NCBI GenBank assembly: GCA_900550185.1
Contig: URRN01000002.1
Coordinates: 1-53,396, forward strand
Origin: an uncultured Collinsella sp.
GTDB taxonomy: Bacteria > Actinomycetota > Coriobacteriia > Coriobacteriales > Coriobacteriaceae
Direction: 5' to 3'
DNA: 53,396 nt
Positions 21,967 through 29,095 of this stretch are shown in pieces. The stretch's first letter is position 1, and every line of letters starts with the position of its first letter. Made by a program: the position numbers and the translations under genes. The notes beneath the pieces are model-generated. The model saw only the letters and a list, made by a program, of their open reading frames with translations, ran no database searches and was not told where the DNA came from.

Positions 21967-22087
21967 AAATGCCGCCTGAAGGCCATGGGATTAGATTTGC
22001 GGGGCGCTGCGGGCCTTGGACCAGTCGGTGCAGGGCTATGCGTGGAAGTGCCCCGAGAATAGCGTCTCGTTGCCACAGGCGGCATTT
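21967..22087. other. Structured intergenic region
   Basis: Perfect 12-bp inverted repeat AAATGCCGCCTG (21967-21978) and its complement (22076-22087), with a nested AAGGCC / GGCCTT pair inside the 97-base loop. No reading frame is convincing. It could be a structured RNA or a regulatory hairpin ahead of the small HTH gene. Confidence 0.45.
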
Positions 22088-22133
22088 CGCGTGGTAGGAT
22101 ATGCCGCAGCACATTGACAGAAGAAGGAGGGCC

Positions 22134-22361
22134 ATGGCCTGCACCACACCGCTCTCGCCGGTGAAGGACCCCAGCTCCGGGGCCAAGCTGAAGGCGAGGA
22201 TGAGGGAGACGGGAACCACCGTCGCCGAGCTGTCCGAGAGGACGGGAATCTCCACGAGGACCATCACCGCGCTGAGGAGCGGGGCGAGTGCCGGAAACTT
22301 CGCGACGTGGCGCGCCATCGCGCGGGCCATGCGCTGCGGCATCGAGGAGGTGGCCGGATGA
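22134..22361 (+). CDS. Small XRE-type HTH protein
   Basis: 75 residues: KLKARMRETGTTVAELSERTG, then ISTRTITALRSGASAGNF and CGIEEVAG, a compact HTH. AAGAAGGAGGGCC gives a strong ribosome site. It ends in GGATGA, overlapping the start of the next gene. It may control the surrounding late/early switch or the accessory cassette beside it. Confidence 0.78.
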   Translation: MACTTPLSPVKDPSSGAKLKARMRETGTTVAELSERTGISTRTITALRSGASAGNFATWRAIARAMRCGIEEVAG

Positions 22362-22600
22362 CGCCCGAGCAGGAGGCCGAGCTGGGACGCGGCATCTACG
22401 ACCGCGAGAAGGTCCACGCGCTCATCTCCGCGTTCGCGGACTCGGCGGTCGAGCTGGGCGCGAACTTCCTCGAGGTGGCCGAGGCGGCGCAGGCCGTCGG
22501 GACATCGGCGATGGCCACGATAGCGGCGCAGGCGGCGATGGCGGACCGCGCCGATGCCGCCGCCGACGAGGAGGGCGCGGACGAGTCGCCCGAGCGCTGA
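22358..22600 (+). CDS. Small Ala-rich hypothetical protein
   Basis: 80 residues, acidic and Ala-rich, helical throughout (FADSAVELGANFLEVAEAAQ), with an acidic tail. ATG 22358 overlaps the HTH stop. This is the last rightward gene before the oppositely oriented accessory cassette. Confidence 0.65.
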   Translation: MTPEQEAELGRGIYDREKVHALISAFADSAVELGANFLEVAEAAQAVGTSAMATIAAQAAMADRADAAADEEGADESPER

Positions 22601-23136
22601 CGCTTCCCGCCCCGCGGCGCGGCGTGCGCTGCGCGTTTCCGCAGGCCGCACGCGCTTTTTGGGTGGCCGTGCGCGTATTATATCCATTTTTTCGGAACCG
22701 GCCGAAAAAACGCGGCCCCGCCGATAATATGGTCCAGGCGGGGTCGCATATTTTCCCGGCGTGCATAAAACCTCCGGCATAGCCTTTGACCTGCGAAAAC
22801 GCCACCAGGGGCCACCAGATAGGCCTACACGGCCCGCTGTCGTGTCGTTGCTGTACACGATCGCGCCGGCCCAAAAACGGCCCTAAAATAGGCATTAGAG
22901 CGGCCCAGACGGCTATATACGGCCGTGGCCGTGGGCCTATATCGTCCCAGCGGCCGGCAGCCGTCGAGCGCCTGCGTTTGTGTGCGAGACGTGGCCAGGC
23001 GGCCGCCTGGATCGTCCTACGATCTCCAGGACGACGACCAGGACGACGACCAGGACGACGACCAGGACGACGCGCGGCCGCCTGGAGCGCCCAGGACGAC
23101 GGCCGCGCGGGCTAATCCGGCGGCCCTGGAGCGGCA
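22601..23136. other. Repeat-rich non-coding segment at the cassette border
   Basis: No convincing gene in 536 bases. It has many GGCC/CGGCC motifs, the perfect 16-bp palindrome CCAGGCGGCCGCCTGG at 22995-23010, a 12-base tandem repeat (23026-23073) and AT-rich islets (TATTATATCC near 22678). Composition differs from both the phage early genes and the host. Confidence 0.5.
23026..23073. repeat. Four tandem copies of a 12-mer
   Basis: Unit CCAGGACGACGA repeated four times (last base changed to C), followed by GCGGCCGCCTGG and one more partial unit at 23091. Could be iterons or simple slippage. Confidence 0.75.
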
Positions 23137-23177
23137 ACAAAAAAACGCCCGGCACCGGTTAGGGTGTCGGGCGTTTT
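23137..23177 (-). terminator. Rho-independent terminator of the leftward cassette
   Basis: Stem 23144-23156 / 23163-23175 (12 of 13 pairs) with a 6-base loop. On the minus strand it is followed by seven T. It lies 25 bases beyond the last cassette gene and closes that operon; the plus-strand side also has T residues, so it may work both ways. Confidence 0.82.
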
Positions 23178-23201
23178 CTCGTTTTATTGATATGGGTAGC
23201 G

Positions 23202-23351
23202 CTAGCCGCCAAGCAGGATATTAATGATTGCAATGATGATTGCAATAAACGCGATGATCATGAATAGCGTAAACGGCAGTATGACAGGCTCCAGTAGTAG
23301 GCGTATTAGTGACCATATGAACTCGGCGTTTGCGTCGGCGTAGGCGGGCAT
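23202..23351 (-). CDS. Small hydrophobic membrane peptide, 49 aa
   Basis: Begins MPAYADANAEFIWSLIRLL and continues as a long hydrophobic helix rich in Ile/Ala (IIAFIAIIIAIINILLGG). One or two membrane passes. Codons include many ATA, CTA and ATT, unlike the NNC-rich phage genes. It lies last in the amidoligase operon, directly before its terminator. A GGAG lies 13 bases before the ATG. Function unknown. Confidence 0.6.
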   Translation of the reverse strand: MPAYADANAEFIWSLIRLLLEPVILPFTLFMIIAFIAIIIAIINILLGG

Positions 23352-23398
23352 GGTTGCATCAACTCCAGACGATGGCGGCCGCTCAAGGCGGCCGCCGG

Positions 23399-23557
23399 TT
23401 AGTAGTAATAGCAGATTATATTGTCTAGTCTGATCGTCTGCACGACGACGGCCACGGCCAGGACGACGACGACCACGGCCAGCGCGGCCACGGCCCGCCG
23501 GCTCACGTGCGCCGGCTGATTAAGCCACCGGCGCACGGCTACGGCCAGGCTAGCCAC
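23399..23557 (-). CDS. Small membrane peptide, 52 aa
   Basis: GTG start at 23557 overlaps the stop of the amidotransferase gene by 8 bases, so it is probably translationally coupled. Sequence: a basic N-terminus (VRRWLNQPAHVSRR) and then one hydrophobic helix (VAALAVVVVVLAVAVVV), ending CYYY. Topology rules predict the N-terminus inside. Function unknown; it could anchor the modification enzymes or be their product or substrate. Confidence 0.58.
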   Translation of the reverse strand: MASLAVAVRRWLNQPAHVSRRAVAALAVVVVVLAVAVVVQTIRLDNIICYYY

Positions 23558-24455
23558 GATTGCCGCCCAGGCGTTTAAGGTCGTCGTCCGTAGCGCAGTA
23601 CGGTATTGATCCGCAGCGTGCGCAGTGGTACCGGCACTCGGTATACTCCTCGCAGAACTCGCGGCAGTTGTTCCAGGTGTAGTACTCCTCGAAAACGTCG
23701 CTAACTGTGTACGTCTCGTCGGCATACCGGACGGCCGCCGCCGTGGGCTGATCGTCCCACAGCATAGGCTGCTCCAGGTCGTCGAGGTCTTCCCAGTCCG
23801 GCCAGCGGTCCGGGCTATCCCAGCCGTACGCATACGATCCGCAGCGGTATACCGGTTCGAACGGCCGCCAGCTGTCGTTGCTCGCATGGATACCCGGTTG
23901 CACGTCCTCCCAGCCGGCACCGGTTAGGCGTACGTTGCCGTGGCCGTCCATGATCGCCAGGCGTGAGCCCTGCGACGAGTCGCGCAGCATGTCGGCCGCC
24001 AGGCGCGACACTGCCAGGCCGCCGCACCGGCGTACCTCGGCATCATTGGCAAGGTATAGGGCAACGTCGCGAACGTATGCAACTGTATCGCTAACGCCGG
24101 GCTTTACGGCCGCCTGGTAGTCACGTAAAACGCCGTTATGCGCCACGGCTAGCGGTACGCTTGAATTGGTGGCGCGGATCATATCCAGGCTATCGACGAC
24201 CGGGAACGGGTGAGTCAGTCCGGGCGTATTGCCGCCACCGGTCCCGATTCGCATATGCAGCACCAGGGGCACGTCCTCGGGTACGTCTGCGATAGCGGCC
24301 AGGTAGGTATCCAGGTCCATAAAGCCCTTACGGATCTGCACCAGGCCGCCGTCCGGGTACATTAGGCCAGCGCCGTCCGGGTTTGTGTAGAAGCACTCTT
24401 CGATGATAGAGGTAGCCGGACGCACGCCGGCGGCACACGATAGGATGATGCACAT
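23550..24455 (-). CDS. Class II glutamine amidotransferase (Ntn hydrolase)
   Basis: 301 residues. MC at the start supplies Cys2 as the N-terminal nucleophile once Met is removed. NPDGAGLM (25-32), VLHMRIGTGG (65-74) and LAVAHNGVL (102-110) are the conserved GATase II motifs, so it should release ammonia from glutamine or cleave a related amide. The C-terminal third is acidic and aromatic, ending in a Cys-rich stretch (CRYHCARCGSIPYC). It follows the amidoligase by 72 bases. Known phage and bacterial loci pair these two families for amide-bond chemistry on peptides. Confidence 0.82.
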   Translation of the reverse strand: MCIILSCAAGVRPATSIIEECFYTNPDGAGLMYPDGGLVQIRKGFMDLDTYLAAIADVPEDVPLVLHMRIGTGGGNTPGLTHPFPVVDSLDMIRATNSSVPLAVAHNGVLRDYQAAVKPGVSDTVAYVRDVALYLANDAEVRRCGGLAVSRLAADMLRDSSQGSRLAIMDGHGNVRLTGAGWEDVQPGIHASNDSWRPFEPVYRCGSYAYGWDSPDRWPDWEDLDDLEQPMLWDDQPTAAAVRYADETYTVSDVFEEYYTWNNCREFCEEYTECRYHCARCGSIPYCATDDDLKRLGGNRG

Positions 24456-24499
24456 AATTAAGCACCTAACTATTTAATTTGGTTATTGATTCGTGGACA

Positions 24500-24520
24500 G
24501 CGCCGGCCGTGAGCCGGCGC
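24500..24520 (-). promoter_or_regulatory. Hairpin between amidoligase and amidotransferase genes
   Basis: Perfect 8-bp stem GCGCCGGC / GCCGGCGC with a 5-base loop, followed on the minus strand by an AT-rich segment before the amidotransferase start. It could attenuate the operon or protect the upstream message end. Confidence 0.45.
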
Positions 24521-24527
24521 AGATCGT

Positions 24528-26099
24528 CTAGAGGTTGCGCGTTTGCAGATACGCCAAAAGGTCAGCGCTAGGCAGCCTGTAGCGGTCGAGCGCCTTTACC
24601 ATCTGCTTTACAAGCTCGTGCCAGCTCCAGGACTCCAGCGCCTCGACGTCTGTACGATCATCGCCGGCGATAAGTGCAAGCGCGGCCGTTGCCTCGATAG
24701 TAGCCCGCAGTGTCTGCTTTACAAGTGTCCCGCGCCACAGTCTCAGTTCGACGGTTGCGGAGTTCTCGCAGTTGATGGCGGTATGGTGCCCGGTCTTGCG
24801 GTACGTCTTGCGTCTCTTTTCCGCTGGACTGTCGTCCAGACTGATACCGGACTGGAAGTCACTTTCAAGCCTGCAATAGCTCATATTGTCGAGGTTTCGA
24901 CGGCTGAACACCTGCCATTCGGCAGCGTGACCTTGCACCAGGCGTATAAACGTCGTCACCTTGTCGTTAGTGTCGAGCCAGGTACGCGATACGTGAATAT
25001 GCAAGCCACAGTTTCCGCCGTTATGCGAGCGGGCGTTATGCTCGGCGCACGTGTCGAGGATCATATCCCAGAGCCGGCGGCCGCCCAGATCGTCGAGCGG
25101 TGCCAGGTGGTAGGCCGCGCTCATGGGTTGCGTTACGATCTCGCAGCCGTCGTCGAGGCTTCCGTCCTCCTTGCACACGATACGCTCATCTCCAACGGCC
25201 ATAGTAACGTCCCTGGCCAGCGCTTCCGGGTCTTCCGTTCGGTATGCCTCGGTTTCAAGCTCGACGCCCAGATACAGGCCGTCGGGCGTCGGGTCGTCCT
25301 TTGTGCGGTAGTAGCTGCTTGCGTAGGTGTGACCGTAGCCGTGCAGGTATTCGTTCTCCGGCCTGCACTCGGCGCAGTAGGCGTCGCCGCAGGCGTCTCG
25401 ATAGCAGTCTGTTTCAAGCGTGTTTCCGCAGCCGCAGCAGTGGGGTAGTTGCTCCTCGCATGACTGGCACAGGTGCCTATAGTGTTCTTCGCTGTCGCGG
25501 TTATATACCGTGGTTTCGCCGTCGCAGTCTCCGAAGCCGGCGTAAAGCTCCCCACAGCTGTCGCATGTATACGCGCTGTCGCCTCGGCAGCTTTCACACC
25601 ACACCTCGTCGACCGTATAGCAACGTTCGCTGATCCAGACGTGCACAGTCTCCAGGTTTTCCGAGTTGTGATATTCGCCGCAGTGGTCGCACGGCTCGGC
25701 GTCGCTGTCGACGCACGCCGCGCACCACGTCTCGCCGTCAACCTTGGTCGTCTCGTCCTCGTCGATCCACTCTCCGCAGTGGTCGCATTTGACGTAACCG
25801 GCGGCTATTAAGCAGTCCGGGCACATGTCGTCGCCGTAGGCGTCCTGGGCCAGGTGATCGTACCTAACCGGGCGGCCGCACGCCGGGCAGGCAACAATAT
25901 AGCCGCTCATATTGCGCAGCTGGTCGTTAAGCTCGGCATAGCGCAGCGCCTGGTCGAGGTTTGAGCGCTCCATTATATGGCAGCGCCAGTGCTGCGTAGC
26001 GGCCTTAACTATGCCATCCCTCACGCGCTCCACGGCCTCGAGGTCAGCCAGCGGCCCGGCCGCCTCGGCTGTCTTGTTGATGGTGCTATACTCGTTCAT
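24528..26099 (-). CDS. Amidoligase (COOH-NH2 ligase) with zinc-finger array
   Basis: 523 residues. The first 70 are helical. Residues 71-246 hold about five CxxC...CxxC zinc modules (CPACG, CDHCGEW, CDHCGEY, CDSCG, CCGCG). Residues 274-523 form an amidoligase domain of the glutamine-synthetase fold: GVELETEAY (278-286), CKEDGSL (309-315), CGLHIHVS (364-371), TVELRLWRGTL (449-459). The family joins an amine to a carboxylate with ATP. AAAGGAG lies before the ATG. It is the first gene of a leftward operon with a class II amidotransferase and two membrane peptides. The target is unknown; the finger array may bind a nucleic acid or a protein. Confidence 0.82.
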   Translation of the reverse strand: MNEYSTINKTAEAAGPLADLEAVERVRDGIVKAATQHWRCHIMERSNLDQALRYAELNDQLRNMSGYIVACPACGRPVRYDHLAQDAYGDDMCPDCLIAAGYVKCDHCGEWIDEDETTKVDGETWCAACVDSDAEPCDHCGEYHNSENLETVHVWISERCYTVDEVWCESCRGDSAYTCDSCGELYAGFGDCDGETTVYNRDSEEHYRHLCQSCEEQLPHCCGCGNTLETDCYRDACGDAYCAECRPENEYLHGYGHTYASSYYRTKDDPTPDGLYLGVELETEAYRTEDPEALARDVTMAVGDERIVCKEDGSLDDGCEIVTQPMSAAYHLAPLDDLGGRRLWDMILDTCAEHNARSHNGGNCGLHIHVSRTWLDTNDKVTTFIRLVQGHAAEWQVFSRRNLDNMSYCRLESDFQSGISLDDSPAEKRRKTYRKTGHHTAINCENSATVELRLWRGTLVKQTLRATIEATAALALIAGDDRTDVEALESWSWHELVKQMVKALDRYRLPSADLLAYLQTRNL

Positions 26100-26612
26100 T
26101 GTCCCGATCTCCTTTACTACGTTGGGACGTTGGCCGGTATCCGTTGCAGCGGTGCCGGCCTTTTCTTTGACTGGTCGCCGGACGTTCTGTCCGTTGCTCC
26201 AGCCGTTGGCAAGACCTTACAACCGTTGCCGCTGATCTGTCCAGCACTTTCCCCAACATTTTTAGGACGGCCGGCATACTGGCTGCCGTCGTGCATAACG
26301 CCGTGGCCCTGGATCATAGGCCGGCAGGCGGCGGGCCGGCAACGTTTCCGCAGGTAGAGCAGCATAGCAGCAGGTAGGCGGGCCGTCTGTAGCAGTGCAT
26401 AGAACGGCCCAGGAATTGAATAATTGCATAAAAACCGATAGTTTCTGTAACCCACCACCCCCCCCGGTATATAGGCATTGGTGCCCGGAGGGGGTCCGGC
26501 GCGGGGAGTCAATTTAATGCGAAAACCGAATTTGAAAAACTCAATTTTTGGACAATCTGTCGTATATTACGGACGTAGAGTACGGCTAAATGAATAAGAC
26601 GAATGAAAGTAG
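26100..26612. promoter_or_regulatory. Divergent control region between cassette and late genes
   Basis: No gene in 513 bases. The half near the amidoligase start has four CCGTTG motifs (26141, 26191, 26203, 26223; CAACGG in the sense of that gene), possibly operator sites. The half near the HNH gene is AT-rich with a TATATT box near 26563, a fair -10 for the late module. A run of eight C lies at 26458-26465. Confidence 0.45.
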
Positions 26613-26960
26613 GTGATTCCCCTGGCTAGGGAGTTCGCTAGGCGCTTCTACAAGTCGAAAGGCTGGGAGAGGGCGAGGAAACTCGCCATGGAGCGCACCA
26701 TCACGTACCCGTCCGGTGCCGTGTGCCCGTCCGGGATGTGCCAGAGGTGCTTCGAGACTACCGGCAGGCTCGTCCCGGCCGAGATAGTCCACCACAAGGT
26801 CTACCTGACGCCCGAGAACATCACGGACTCGCGCATCTCGCTGGACCAGTCGAACCTCATGCGCGTGTGCCGCGACTGCCACGCAGAGATTCACTGCCCG
26901 GACGACTACAGGCCTCGTATGGCCTTCGGACCAGATGGAAGGGCGGTTCCGCTTGACTAA
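26613..26960 (+). CDS. HNH endonuclease, packaging-associated
   Basis: 115 residues, with the N-terminal REFARRFYKSKGWERARKLA typical of HNH proteins next to terminase genes, a zinc site (CQRC and CRDC), the VHHKVYL active-site His pair and the closing NLMRVCRDCHAEIH. HK97-like phages need it to cut cos/pac sites together with terminase. The GTG start overlaps the stop of an 8-codon open frame (26590-26616) that may couple translation. Confidence 0.88.
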   Translation: MIPLAREFARRFYKSKGWERARKLAMERTITYPSGAVCPSGMCQRCFETTGRLVPAEIVHHKVYLTPENITDSRISLDQSNLMRVCRDCHAEIHCPDDYRPRMAFGPDGRAVPLD

Positions 26961-27291
26961 GAAGAAGGACGGGCGCGTCGAGGAGCTTGCGGCGCTCATC
27001 AGCAACCTCGACGGCCTCAACCTCGCGCTCGCGAAAGACATGCTCGAGGAGTACGTGTGGATGCTCGACCAGATGGACGAGCTTAAGGCGATGGTCGACA
27101 CCTACGGAATCGTCGAGGTCACGGAGCGCGGAGGCTCCGGAAACCGCCATGAGGTCAAGGAGGAGTCAAAGTACTTCATCGCGTACCAGCGCCTCGTGAC
27201 CAAGACCATCGCGGTCGCGTCGGCAATCAAGAAGTTCTGCAAGGACAACGAGCGCGAGGTCCCCGAGGACGACGGCTTCGATGAACTCTAG
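26935..27291 (+). CDS. Terminase small subunit (P27 family)
   Basis: 118 residues, helical and charged. EELAALISNLDGLNLALAKD and a hinge with VEVTERGGSGNRHEVKEESK followed by FIAYQRLVTKTIAVASAIKKF match the P27-like small terminases. It recognises the packaging site and regulates the large subunit. It overlaps the HNH gene by 26 bases and the large subunit gene by 11. Confidence 0.85.
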   Translation: MEGRFRLTKKKDGRVEELAALISNLDGLNLALAKDMLEEYVWMLDQMDELKAMVDTYGIVEVTERGGSGNRHEVKEESKYFIAYQRLVTKTIAVASAIKKFCKDNEREVPEDDGFDEL

Positions 27292-29014
27292 GAAGCCCTC
27301 CGGCGGGTACGTGCCTCCCGAGCGCGACGGACTCGAGGCAAAGAGGTATTTCCAGGACGTCATCGACGGCAAGATAACGACGAGCCAGAAGGTCATCAAG
27401 CTCGCCAAGAAGATGATCGGGCGCTTCGACGACGGGTACAAGTGCTGGCACTACGATGCCGAGAAGGCGCTGAGGCCCGTCAAGTTCATCGAGAGGTTCA
27501 TCTTCATCTCACAGGGCAAGGTCGGAAAGCACCTCGTCCTCGAGGACTACGAGCTTGCCTTCATCGAGACGGCGTTCGGCTTCGTCGACGAACTCGGCAT
27601 GAGGCAGTTCAACGAGGTCCTGCTCATCATCGCGCGTAAGAACGGAAAGACCGAGCTTGGCGCGGCAATCTCGCTGTACCTCATGACGAAGGACGGGGAG
27701 TTCGCCCCGCAGCTCTACTCCGTCGCCACGAACAAGGACCAGGCGTCCCTAATGTACGGCGCGATGCTGTCGATGGTTTCGCAGTCGCCGGCGCTCAACA
27801 AGCGCCTGCACAAGGGCATCATCCCGTCGCGACACCAGGACGGCCTCATCTTCGACTCGAACCGCGGCTACTACACGCCGCTGTCGTCGCAGACGCGCTC
27901 GCTCGACGGCCTGAACGTCCACTGCGCCGTGGTCGACGAGCTTCATGCCATCGTGAACCGCGACCTGTTCGACCTCGTCAAGCAGGCCACCGCCACACGC
28001 GACCAGCCGATGATTCTCGAGCTGACGACCAACGGCTTCAACCGAGACAACCTGTTCGACGACCAGTACGACTACGCGTCGCGCTGGCTCGACGGGCAGT
28101 TCGAGGACGACCACTTCCTGCCGTTCGTCTACGAGCTTGACAGCCGCGCGGAGTGGACCGACGAGTCGTGCTGGGTCAAGGCCAACCCGGGCCTCGGCAC
28201 GGTCAAGAAGGTCGAGTACCTCCGCGCCCAGGTGCAGAAGGCCAAGAACGACCCGAGCTACCTTCCGACGGTCCTGACCAAGGACTTCAACATGCCGGAG
28301 AACCGCGCGTCGGCATGGCTCACGTTCGAACAGGCCGTTAACCGCGAGGAGTTCGACTGGAAGGACATGGGCTTCCGCTACTGCATCGTCGGCTACGACG
28401 CGTCGGACACCATCGACCTCACCAGCGCCCAGGCGCTCATGATGAGGCCGGACGACCCCAAAATCTACGAGATGTCTATGTACTGGATACCGGAGTCGCA
28501 GCTCGAGCACCACCGCAAGAGCGGCCTGCGCAAGAACCGCGACAACGTGCCGTACGACAGGTGGATTGACGCCGGGCTGGTGCGCGTGGTGCCCGGAAAC
28601 ACCATCGACCACCGGGTCGTGTTCGAGTGGATGCAGCAGCTCAGGGACGAGTTCAACGTCTACCCGTTCGCCATGGGATACGACCCGTGGCACCTCCAGG
28701 ACGACTCGTGGAAGGACATGGCCCGCCAGTTCGTCGGCAAGAAACGCAGCGAGGAGGTCCGATTCGGCCCGCAGACCCTGTCCATCCCCATGAAGGAGAT
28801 AAGGACCGTCTACGACCGCAAGGGCATCGTCGATAACAACAACCCCGTCAACCAGTGGTGCCGCATGAACGTCGGCATAATCACGGACACCAACGACAAC
28901 ATCAAGCCCGTCAAGGCCAACGGCTCGTCCGGCCGCATCGACGGGTGGGCCGCCGAGATTTGCGCCTACGTGTGCCTCAAGCGGCACTGGGAGGACTACG
29001 AGGCGTCCATGTAG
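27281..29014 (+). CDS. Terminase large subunit
   Basis: 577 residues. ATPase domain with Walker A-like ARKNGKTE (118-125) and Walker B VVDE (217-220), followed by a coupling TTNG motif and a C-terminal nuclease domain with acidic residues at GYDASDTIDLTS and GYDPWHLQDD. It belongs to the Terminase_1 group of HK97-type phages. It packages DNA into proheads. A strong hairpin follows the stop. Confidence 0.95.
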   Translation: MNSRKPSGGYVPPERDGLEAKRYFQDVIDGKITTSQKVIKLAKKMIGRFDDGYKCWHYDAEKALRPVKFIERFIFISQGKVGKHLVLEDYELAFIETAFGFVDELGMRQFNEVLLIIARKNGKTELGAAISLYLMTKDGEFAPQLYSVATNKDQASLMYGAMLSMVSQSPALNKRLHKGIIPSRHQDGLIFDSNRGYYTPLSSQTRSLDGLNVHCAVVDELHAIVNRDLFDLVKQATATRDQPMILELTTNGFNRDNLFDDQYDYASRWLDGQFEDDHFLPFVYELDSRAEWTDESCWVKANPGLGTVKKVEYLRAQVQKAKNDPSYLPTVLTKDFNMPENRASAWLTFEQAVNREEFDWKDMGFRYCIVGYDASDTIDLTSAQALMMRPDDPKIYEMSMYWIPESQLEHHRKSGLRKNRDNVPYDRWIDAGLVRVVPGNTIDHRVVFEWMQQLRDEFNVYPFAMGYDPWHLQDDSWKDMARQFVGKKRSEEVRFGPQTLSIPMKEIRTVYDRKGIVDNNNPVNQWCRMNVGIITDTNDNIKPVKANGSSGRIDGWAAEICAYVCLKRHWEDYEASM

Positions 29015-29018
29015 CAGC

Positions 29019-29056
29019 AGGTTCCTTCGCCGCAGGTTTCTTCGGCGAAGGAACCT
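29019..29056 (+). terminator. Strong hairpin between terminase and portal genes
   Basis: 14-bp perfect stem 29019-29032 / 29043-29056 (GGTTCCTTCGCCG core) with a 10-base loop. No T-run follows, so it may act as RNA stabiliser or partial terminator separating terminase from head genes. Confidence 0.55.
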
Positions 29057-29061
29057 TCGTC

Positions 29062-29089
29062 TTGACTGCCGGCGTCACTGCCTTACATT
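29062..29089 (+). promoter_or_regulatory. Promoter for head genes, predicted leaderless
   Basis: TTGACT (29062-29067), 16-bp spacer, TACATT (29084-29089). The portal ATG is only 6 bases after the -10, where transcription would begin, and no ribosome site is present upstream. Confidence 0.55.
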
Positions 29090-29095
29090 TGGGTC

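Noticed and set aside
21725..22858. Minus-strand frame with DFDFDF repeats
   Set aside because: It is the translation of the GAAATC hexamer array; no ribosome site and no domain.
22925..23224. Plus-strand frame with repeated QDDD residues
   Set aside because: Arises from the 12-mer repeat; composition is not protein-like and it runs through the terminator.
23399..23920. Full-length 173-codon minus frame over the amidotransferase
   Set aside because: Only the last 52 codons, after the amidotransferase stop, look like a real protein; the rest is a shadow frame.
27749..28987. Long minus-strand reading frame (412 codons) under the terminase gene
   Set aside because: A shadow of a GC-rich gene with C-ending codons; the plus-strand frame encodes a clear terminase.
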